Source: Streptomyces sporangiiformans (lineage in GTDB: Bacteria > Actinomycetota > Actinomycetes > Streptomycetales > Streptomycetaceae). Taken from it: a stretch of 64,000 nucleotides of DNA. The notes below the pieces were generated by a model, which did no database searches, was not told where the DNA came from, and was given only the letters and a program-made list of their open reading frames with translations. This document shows positions 10,545 through 17,308 of this stretch, one piece after another. Made by a program: the position numbers and the translations under genes. Every line of letters starts with the position of its first letter. Within the stretch, counting starts at the first letter, position 1. The DNA lies in assembly GCF_005768555.2 (NCBI RefSeq), contig NZ_VCHX02000320.1:8484-72483 (forward strand), read 5' to 3'.

Positions 10545-10909
10545 GGCTGCACTGCTCCGTTCTGCCGAAGGCTGACGGCTACTGCGGTGGGGGCCATCGC
10601 CGTGACGTCCTGGAGCAGGACTTGGCGCCGGCCGACGGCCCCATGCCGCAGTCCCTGCATTGTCTTCCCCGACATATGAATCCCCCGAATTCCCCGACTC
10701 TTGAACACACTGGTCCTTGGCGCGCCGCCGTCGGTCGGATGGCGGTGTCTCGCGTGAATTACGGTACGGCGCCAGCCGGTTGGGGAGGAAGAATGCCGCC
10801 CTGCTCAGTGGACAACGTCGGAACTGTGGACAACTCAGTCACCCGTAAGGGGGAGTGAGGGGCCGTACGGTCGCCGCCACCGCGTGCTGGGTGAAGGGAG
10901 GCCCGCGGC
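10545..10909. other. Non-coding region upstream of the amidase gene
   Basis: 365 bp between the fmdA start and the stop of the ROK gene, both on the minus strand. It must contain the fmdA promoter. The only distinct structure I see is a pair of GTGGACAAC direct repeats (listed separately). Confidence 0.6.
10808..10834 (-). repeat. Two DnaA-box-like GTTGTCCAC repeats
   Basis: GTGGACAAC occurs at 10808-10816 and 10826-10834. Read on the minus strand, the second (10825-10833) is TTGTCCACA, the published Streptomyces DnaA-box consensus; the other differs in the last base. They are 18 bp apart. The role is unknown: chance, DnaA regulation, or another factor's site. Confidence 0.45.
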
Positions 10910-12118
10910 CTACGCTCCGCTTGCCACCGCAGCCGGATCATCGAGCACCGCCCGCACCACGGAGTGTGCCGCGCCCAGCAGCGGTCCTTCGGGGCCGAGC
11001 CGGGATACGGTCACCGGGCATGCGGGGCCTGCCGAGCGCCTTGCCAACTCCCGCTCCAGCGACGGCAGCAGCCAGGGCGCGAGCTCGGACAGCGCCCCGC
11101 CCAGCACCACGGCCTCAGGGTCCAGCAGATTGACCGCGCCGGTCAGCGCGATGCCCAGCGCGGTCCCGGCGCCGCGCAGGGCGCGCCGTACGTCCTTGTC
11201 GTCCTGCGCGGCGCGTTCCGCCAGTAGTCCGACCCGGTCCGAGCCCGGCTCCAGACCAGCCGCACGCAGAACGGCCTCCTCGCCCGCGTACTGCTCGAGA
11301 CAGCCCCGCCCGCCGCACGCACACGTCGGCCCGTCGGGACGTACCGGAACATGGCCCAACTCGCCCGCGAAGCCGTGCCGGCCGCGCAGCAGGCGACCGT
11401 CCACGACGACCGCCCCACCGATGCCGATCTCCGCGGAGACATGGAGGAAGTCGCGCGGCGCCGCCTCGTTGAGCCAGAGCTCGGCGAGCCCGCCGAAGTT
11501 CGCCTCGTTGTCCACTGTCAGCGGAAGTTCGCCGGGCAGCAGCGCACCGAGGTCCGTGTCGTGCCAATCCAGGTTGGGGGCGCGTACCACGGTCCGGGCG
11601 TCGCGGGCCACCAGACCGGGCACGGCGACGGCAAGGCCCGCGGGCCACAGGCCTTCCCGGTCCGCATCGGTGACAACCTGGCGTACCAACGCGGTCAGTT
11701 CTCGCAGCACCGGCTCGGGAGCGCGGCCTCGATTGGCGCCGTTCCGCACAACCCGTGCCCGCACCTTGCCGCGCAGATCCACCGCGCACACGGCGAGGTG
11801 GTCGACGCCTACTTCCGCGCCGATTCCGGCGGGGCCGCGTCCGCTGACGGCCAGCGCGGAGCCGGGCCGCCCCACCCGGCCGGGCCGCTCGGGGCCTAGC
11901 TCTTCGAGGAGCCCGGAGCGGATCAGCTCGTCCACGAGGGTCGAGACGGCCGCCCGGGTCAGCCCGATGCGGGAGGCGACGGCGGCACGGGACAGCGGCC
12001 CCTCGGCGTTGACGGTGTGCATCACACGGGAGAGGTTGCGGCGGCGCATGCCCTGCTGGGTGTCGGGCAGTTTGCGGCCGGGACTGCTGGGGTGGGCCTC
12101 GTGCAGCGGTGCGGTCAT
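10910..12118 (-). CDS. ROK-family transcriptional repressor (XylR type)
   Basis: Predicted to repress the xylose genes and release DNA on binding xylose or a related sugar. The 402-residue product has an N-terminal winged helix (about 20-85: NLSRVMHTVNAEGPLSRAAVASRIGLTRAAVSTLVDELI) and a ROK sugar-kinase-like domain. The ROK zinc motif is visible as CACGGRGCLEQY. The gene lies 81 bp downstream of xylB on the same strand and is probably cotranscribed with it, so repression would be autoregulatory. Position next to xylB and divergent from xylA supports the XylR assignment over other ROK proteins. Whether it still has kinase activity is unlikely but not testable here. Confidence 0.9.
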   Translation of the reverse strand: MTAPLHEAHPSSPGRKLPDTQQGMRRRNLSRVMHTVNAEGPLSRAAVASRIGLTRAAVSTLVDELIRSGLLEELGPERPGRVGRPGSALAVSGRGPAGIGAEVGVDHLAVCAVDLRGKVRARVVRNGANRGRAPEPVLRELTALVRQVVTDADREGLWPAGLAVAVPGLVARDARTVVRAPNLDWHDTDLGALLPGELPLTVDNEANFGGLAELWLNEAAPRDFLHVSAEIGIGGAVVVDGRLLRGRHGFAGELGHVPVRPDGPTCACGGRGCLEQYAGEEAVLRAAGLEPGSDRVGLLAERAAQDDKDVRRALRGAGTALGIALTGAVNLLDPEAVVLGGALSELAPWLLPSLERELARRSAGPACPVTVSRLGPEGPLLGAAHSVVRAVLDDPAAVASGA

Positions 12119-12199
12119 GCCTCCGTCAGTCCTCGTCCGGTCGGTCTCGTCAGGGCTGTCCTGGTCGGTACGGGCCTTGTTCCCGCGAGGGAGACCTCG

Positions 12200-13645
12200 T
12201 CAGTGCCGGTCCGGCTCGCGCTCCAGCAGCGGGGCCGCGTCGGAGAGTACCCCGGCGATTCGCGCGAGTGCCGCCTCGTCCCGCTCCACGGCCTCGAGCA
12301 CCGGTCCCCGCGCGGTGTCCCACCTGCGGGCCACCGCCGCCGGGTCCTCGCCGGTCAGCACCCCCGCGGCCTGTGCGGCGGCGCCGAGCGCGACCAGTTC
12401 CTTGGCCTCGGGCACCTGAACGGGGCGTCCCGACAGACGGCGCACGGTCTGTTGCCAGGCCGTTCCGCGCGCGCCTCCTCCGATGAGCAGCAGCGGAGCC
12501 GACCGGTCCGCATCCGTGTCGAGCACCAGGTCGAGGGCACCGAGCAATGAGTGGACCGCACCGTCGTAGGCGGCCTGCAGCAACTGCCCGCGCGTCGTGT
12601 CGTGACGCAGTCCGTGCAGCAGCCCGGAGGCGTGCGGCAGATTCGGGGTGCGCTCGCCGTCCAGGTAGGGGAGCAGTGTCACGCCGGTGCCCGGCTCGAC
12701 GGCTTCGCGGTCGATGTCCAGCAGGGTGGCTACGCGGTCCACGGCGAGCGTGCAGTTCAGGGTGCAGGCCAGCGGCAGCCAGTCGCCGCGCGCGTCGGCG
12801 AAACCGGCCACGGTCCCGGTCGGGTCGCCGGGCCGGTGCGTCGAGACGGTGTACACCGTGCCGGATGTGCCGAGGCTGAGGACGGGGGTGCCCGGACGCA
12901 GTCCGAGCCCGAGTGCCGCGGCGGCGTTGTCTCCGGTGCCCGGAGCGACCAGTGTGCCCTTGGAGAAGGGCAGGTCTCCGCTGTGGCGTACGGTCCCGAC
13001 CACCTCGCCGGGCCGGACCACGCGGGGGAGCAGTGCCGGGTCGAGTCCCACGTGGCCGAGGATCTCCTCGTCGTACGTCTCGGTCCCGGACGCCCACCAG
13101 CCCGTGCCGGAGACATCGCCCCGGTCGGTCGTGCCCAGTCCCGTGAGGCGCTCGGTCAGGTAGTCGTGGGGCAGCCGTACGGCCGTTGTCGCGCGGACCG
13201 CCTCGGGCTCGTGCTCCGCGAGCCATGCCCACTTGGTGATCGTGAAGGAGGGGCCCGGCACGCTGCCGGTGCGCTCGGCCCACGCCTTCGGACCTCCCAG
13301 CTCCTCCACCAGGCGGCGGGCCTGCGGGGCCGACCGTACGTCGTTCCACAGCAGGGCAGGGCGCACCGGGGCGCCCTGCGCGTCGAGCGTGACGAGACCG
13401 TGCTGTTGACCGCCCACGGACACCGCAGCGGCCTCCCGCGCCGCGTCGCCGCACTGGTGCAGCGCCTCGCACAGCGCGTCCCACCACTGCCGCGGATCGC
13501 TTTCGCGGCCCGCCCCGGAGGAGACGGTGTGCGGTGCCTGCCCGCTTGCCACCACCTCTCCGGTGGCCGCGTCCACGACCAGCGCTTTGGTGGACTGGGT
13601 GGATGTGTCCACGCCGACGACGAGCGGACCCTCGGCTGCTGACAT
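12200..13645 (-). CDS. xylB: Xylulokinase
   Basis: Phosphorylates D-xylulose to xylulose 5-phosphate, the second step of xylose catabolism. The 481-residue product is the normal length for FGGY-family xylulokinases. The N-terminal motif VVGVDTSTQSTKALVVD, the active-site region QQHGLVTLD, and the C-terminal segment LLLIGGGARGTAWQQ with LSGRPVQVPEAKELVALGAA are all present. The start is ATG 13645 (MSAAEGPL) with GGGAGA upstream; an upstream ATG in the same frame at 13726 lacks kinase similarity. The gene is divergent from xylA across a 175-bp shared control region and is followed by the ROK gene. Confidence 0.95.
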   Translation of the reverse strand: MSAAEGPLVVGVDTSTQSTKALVVDAATGEVVASGQAPHTVSSGAGRESDPRQWWDALCEALHQCGDAAREAAAVSVGGQQHGLVTLDAQGAPVRPALLWNDVRSAPQARRLVEELGGPKAWAERTGSVPGPSFTITKWAWLAEHEPEAVRATTAVRLPHDYLTERLTGLGTTDRGDVSGTGWWASGTETYDEEILGHVGLDPALLPRVVRPGEVVGTVRHSGDLPFSKGTLVAPGTGDNAAAALGLGLRPGTPVLSLGTSGTVYTVSTHRPGDPTGTVAGFADARGDWLPLACTLNCTLAVDRVATLLDIDREAVEPGTGVTLLPYLDGERTPNLPHASGLLHGLRHDTTRGQLLQAAYDGAVHSLLGALDLVLDTDADRSAPLLLIGGGARGTAWQQTVRRLSGRPVQVPEAKELVALGAAAQAAGVLTGEDPAAVARRWDTARGPVLEAVERDEAALARIAGVLSDAAPLLEREPDRH

Positions 13646-13755
13646 CGAGCTCTCCCTCTTTCCGCGGCTCCGCGGGATACGGCCTGTTCCGGGGCGCCCC
13701 GAACCGACTCGGTCCGGGTTTCGCATCTCGTCTCTTCCCAGAGATGTCTCCGCAT

Positions 13756-13768
13756 ACTAATTTGTTAA
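13756..13768. promoter_or_regulatory. Candidate ROK/XylR operator half-sites between xylB and xylA
   Basis: CTAATTTGTTAAG is an imperfect dyad in an AT-rich patch that stands out in this GC-rich DNA, inside the xylB-xylA divergent gap. The reverse strand reads AACAAATTAG, close to one half of the Bacillus xyl operator (AACAAACTAA). Assignment to the neighbouring ROK protein is inference. Confidence 0.45.
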
Positions 13769-13820
13769 GCGCCATGACGAAATGGTCGGAGTCAACCCGG
13801 AGCGAACAAGGAGCCGCGGC

Positions 13821-14987
13821 ATGAACTACCAGCCCACCCCCGAGGACAGGTTCACCTTCGGACTGTGGACCGTCGGCTGGCAGGGAAGGGACCCGTTCGG
13901 CGATGCCACCCGGCGAGCCCTGGACCCGGTTGAGACGGTGCAGCGCCTGGCGGAACTGGGTGCCTATGGAGTGACCTTCCATGACGACGACCTGATCCCC
14001 TTCGGGTCCTCGGACGCCGAGCGCGAGTCGCACATCAAGCGCTTCCGGCAGGCGCTCGACGCCACCGGTATGGCCGTGCCCATGGCCACCACGAACCTTT
14101 TCACGCACCCTGTCTTCAAGGACGGCGCGTTCACCGCCAACGACCGGGACGTGCGCCGCTACGCACTGCGCAAGACGATCCGCAACATCGACCTCGCGGT
14201 CGAGCTGGGCGCGCGGACCTACGTTGCCTGGGGTGGCCGGGAAGGCGCCGAGTCCGGAGGCGCCAAGGACGTACGGGTCGCGCTCGACCGCATGAAGGAG
14301 GCGTTCGATCTCCTCGGCGAGTATGTGACCTCGCAGGGGTACGACCTGCGCTTCGCGATCGAACCCAAGCCGAACGAGCCCCGTGGCGACATCCTCCTTC
14401 CGACGGTCGGCCACGCCCTGGCGTTCATCGAGCGCCTGGAACGGCCGGAGCTGTACGGCGTCAACCCCGAAGTGGGACACGAGCAGATGGCCGGGCTGAA
14501 CTTCCCGCACGGCATCGCCCAGGCCCTGTGGGCGGACAAGCTCTTCCACATCGACCTCAACGGCCAGTCCGGCATCAAGTACGACCAGGACCTGCGCTTC
14601 GGCGCGGGTGATCTGCGAGCGGCCTTCTGGCTGGTGGATCTCCTGGAGAGCGCCGGTTACGCGGGGCCGAAGCACTTCGACTTCAAGCCGCCGCGCACCG
14701 AGGACCTGGACGGAGTGTGGGCGTCGGCCGCGGGCTGCATGCGCAACTACCTCATCCTGCGGGAGCGTTCGGCCGCCTTCCGGGCCGACCCGGAGGTTCA
14801 GGAGGCCCTGCGGGCCTCGCGTCTGGACGAACTGGCGCAGCCCACCGCCGCTGACGGTGTCCAGGCGCTGCTCGCCGACCGTGCGGCCTTCGAGGAGTTC
14901 GATGTGGAGGCGGCCGCCGCGCGCGGGATGGCGTTCGAGCACCTGGATCAGCTGGCCATGGACCATCTGCTGGGTGCCCGGGGCTGA
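13821..14987 (+). CDS. xylA: Xylose (glucose) isomerase
   Basis: Converts D-xylose to D-xylulose (and glucose to fructose) in the cytoplasm with two divalent metals. The 388-residue product has the length of the classic Streptomyces class I enzymes. Recognisable motifs are VTFHDDDLIPFG (active-site His region), the metal-binding Glu in AIEPKPNEPRGDI, NPEVGHEQMAGLNF and HIDLNGQSGIKYDQD. The ATG at 13821 has AAGGAG nine bases upstream; an in-frame start 39 bases earlier was rejected. It is divergent from xylB-ROK and shares the intergenic control region with it. Confidence 0.97.
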   Translation: MNYQPTPEDRFTFGLWTVGWQGRDPFGDATRRALDPVETVQRLAELGAYGVTFHDDDLIPFGSSDAERESHIKRFRQALDATGMAVPMATTNLFTHPVFKDGAFTANDRDVRRYALRKTIRNIDLAVELGARTYVAWGGREGAESGGAKDVRVALDRMKEAFDLLGEYVTSQGYDLRFAIEPKPNEPRGDILLPTVGHALAFIERLERPELYGVNPEVGHEQMAGLNFPHGIAQALWADKLFHIDLNGQSGIKYDQDLRFGAGDLRAAFWLVDLLESAGYAGPKHFDFKPPRTEDLDGVWASAAGCMRNYLILRERSAAFRADPEVQEALRASRLDELAQPTAADGVQALLADRAAFEEFDVEAAAARGMAFEHLDQLAMDHLLGARG

Positions 14988-15107
14988 CTCCGCCTCTGGT
15001 GAGGCCCTGCGTGGAATTCCCCGGAATCGTGCGATCCGCGTTATGAGTCCGTATCAAGTTCCGCGCAGGGATCGCTTTATGACCGGTTCGAGGCGACTCT
15101 TGACGGT

Positions 15108-15956
15108 ATGGCCATGCCGCCTTTACCGCCCCAGCCCCCTCGGCCGCCGGATGACACACCGCCTCCGGGCAACGGCGGCTTCGGCTCGCCGCCCGGAGGA
15201 TTCGGCCCGCCTCCCGGGGGTTACGGACCTCCTCCTGGAGGCAATGGACCGCCGTGGCAGGGCGGCAGCGGTTGGCAGCCACCGCCACCGCCGCCGCCCG
15301 GCTCACCCGGCGGGCCGGGAGGGCGCCGCAACGCTCTCTTCATCCTGCTTGCCATCATCGTGGGGGTCGGGGTCGTGGCCGCCGTGGTGCTGGTAGCCAC
15401 CAGCGACAACGGCTCTTCGGGTGAGAAGTCGCCCGCGGAGAGCAGTGGGGCGGCGGAGCGTACGCCCACACCGTCGCTGAGCATCCCCCCGGAGGTGCCC
15501 AGCCGACTGCCTTCCTTGCCCTCCCTGCCCTCCGATGTGCCGTCCGATCTGCTGCCGAGCGGCGCGCCGAGCGACTTGGAGTCGCTGTTGCCGTCTCCCG
15601 CGGGCGACGAAGTGCCGTACTACATGCTGAAGGCCGGTGACTGCTTCAACACCGACGACAGCAGGCCCGGCCAGGCCACGAAACGATCGTGCCGTACGGC
15701 GCATGACGCGGAAGTCGTGAAGATGGCCGAGCTGGAGGGCACTTACAAGACCGATGCCGCCCTCAAGAAGGCGGCATCGGCGCTCTGCGAGAAGCCGCTC
15801 CAGGCCAAGGCGGCCAAGCAACCGGCCGGGTCGGTGCGCGGCACCCTGGTGCAGTATCCGGATCCCACCGGCTTCGGCCTCGGCATAGACAGCGTCGCGT
15901 GCAGCCTGGCCGCGGACGTCGGCGGGAACCGCAAGCTCACCAAGCCGTTGGCGTGA
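15108..15956 (+). CDS. Membrane-anchored protein with septum-formation-type extracellular domain
   Basis: Function unknown; the C-terminal part resembles the 'septum formation' domain family found in actinobacteria. The 282-residue product has a Pro/Gly-rich cytoplasmic N-terminus (about 1-68, repeated PPGG units), one transmembrane helix (about 75-98, FILLAIIVGVGVVAAVVLVA) and a Ser/Pro-rich external linker with PSxLPSLPSxxP repeats (about 115-165). The folded domain (about 168-282) begins YYMLKAGDCFNTD and has Cys pairs in GDCFN, RSCRTAHDAEV, ALCEKP and VACSL. Codon 6 (15123-15125) is TTA, so expression may need bldA. ATG 15108 or 15114 could be the start; both keep the TTA. Follows xylA by 120 bp without an evident functional link. 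Confidence 0.75.
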   Translation: MAMPPLPPQPPRPPDDTPPPGNGGFGSPPGGFGPPPGGYGPPPGGNGPPWQGGSGWQPPPPPPPGSPGGPGGRRNALFILLAIIVGVGVVAAVVLVATSDNGSSGEKSPAESSGAAERTPTPSLSIPPEVPSRLPSLPSLPSDVPSDLLPSGAPSDLESLLPSPAGDEVPYYMLKAGDCFNTDDSRPGQATKRSCRTAHDAEVVKMAELEGTYKTDAALKKAASALCEKPLQAKAAKQPAGSVRGTLVQYPDPTGFGLGIDSVACSLAADVGGNRKLTKPLA

Positions 15957-16039
15957 GCCACGCGCGTGCCCCAGGAAAAACGCCGTTCGGCCGGATGCGC
16001 GCTCGGCGTCAACCACTCATCTGGCGGGTGGTGTCGGGG

Positions 16040-17308
16040 TCATTCGTGCCCTTCCGCGAGGGCGAGTGCCGTGGCCGGGTCCTGGGCCGGCGGACCCGCG
16101 GGTGCCCATAGCCCCCGTTCCTTGCGATAGGGCCACCAGCGGCCGTCGAGCCCCAGCCGCAATTGTGCCGACGTGCCGACGACGGTCCATCGGTTGCGGT
16201 ACGCGCGCAGCGACGGCCGCTCGTCCTCCTCCCAGGCGGATTCGAGAGCGGCACGCGCGCGTGCGAGCGTTTCCGCCTCCACCACCCACTCGGTTTCGAG
16301 TACGTCGAGCGCGGCCGCACCCCCCAACTCCCAGGCACGGACAGCGAGCGCCAGCCCCTCGAGGTCGCGGCCCGATCCTTCGGCGAGCCGAGCGGTCGCC
16401 TGACTCTCAGGGTCGCCCGCGGCCAGCCGTACGGCGTCCTGCGAGAGGGTCAACTCCTCCTCCACAAGGCGCTGTTCGTGCCCGGACCCGAGCGCCTCGG
16501 CGAGCAGACGGTGTGCCTCGCGGGCGGTCTGCTTCGCCAGGAACTCCAGGGCGCCCGGATCGATCCCGGGCCCGGCTCCTGCCTCCGTGTCCAGCGAAGG
16601 CGGCTGTCCCGGTTCTCCGGGCAGGGGAGGAGCCGCGGGCAACGGCGGCAGGATGTCCGCCGCCGCGTACGCCTCGGCGGCGTCAACCCCCTGGTGCGGC
16701 TCATCCGATACGGGGGCCGCTTCGGGAAGGCGGACACTGCGCACCTGCAACTCATCGAGCAGTTCGCGCTCACCACGACCGCGCATCAGCAGCAGTACGA
16801 ACGGGTCCTGGTCCAGCAGCCGCGCCATTTGGTAGCACAGCGCCGCGGTGTGGCCGCAGTGGTCCCACGCGCCGCAGCCGCACTCCGGCTCCAGATCCCC
16901 CAGACCCGGCAGGAGTTCGACACCGGCCGCCTCCGCGTCCTCGACCAGATGCGGCGGCATCTCGCGGTCGAGCAGCGCCGCGATGTGCCCGGCCTGTTCG
17001 ACGGCCATGTCCAGGAACCGGTCCCACTGGTCCTCGGACAGTTGTTGGAGCAGGACATCGGCGCGGTACGGCGTGCGGTCCCGGTCCTGGACCACCGCTG
17101 TGATCCGCCCGGGGCGCACCGAGACGGCTCCCACGGTTCCCCCGCGCGCGAGCCTGCGGCCCGTCTTCACCTGCTCCGAGTCCAGTGCCGCGTCCTCCAG
17201 CGCCTTCAGCCAGGCCTGTCCCCACCACGTCTGTGCGAAGCCCTGCCCGCGCGCGGGCGGCAGCGCGTCGAAGGTGCGCTCCAGGTTGTCGTTGTGCGGG
17301 TCGCTCAT
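16040..17308 (-). CDS. SWIM zinc-finger protein partner of the SNF2 helicase
   Basis: Probably a nucleic-acid- or protein-binding partner of the SNF2 ATPase encoded immediately upstream. The 422-residue product has a SWIM zinc finger of CxCx(n)CxH form (CGCGAWDHCGH, about residue 145) preceded by a conserved N-terminal region (QTWWGQAWLKALE, about 25-40) typical of SWIM proteins next to helicases. The C-terminal half is Glu/Ala/Leu-rich, likely helical. Its ATG overlaps the helicase stop by four bases (17305-17308), so the two are translationally coupled. Many bacteria carry the SWIM domain inside the SNF2 protein; here it is separate. Confidence 0.88.
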   Translation of the reverse strand: MSDPHNDNLERTFDALPPARGQGFAQTWWGQAWLKALEDAALDSEQVKTGRRLARGGTVGAVSVRPGRITAVVQDRDRTPYRADVLLQQLSEDQWDRFLDMAVEQAGHIAALLDREMPPHLVEDAEAAGVELLPGLGDLEPECGCGAWDHCGHTAALCYQMARLLDQDPFVLLLMRGRGERELLDELQVRSVRLPEAAPVSDEPHQGVDAAEAYAAADILPPLPAAPPLPGEPGQPPSLDTEAGAGPGIDPGALEFLAKQTAREAHRLLAEALGSGHEQRLVEEELTLSQDAVRLAAGDPESQATARLAEGSGRDLEGLALAVRAWELGGAAALDVLETEWVVEAETLARARAALESAWEEDERPSLRAYRNRWTVVGTSAQLRLGLDGRWWPYRKERGLWAPAGPPAQDPATALALAEGHE

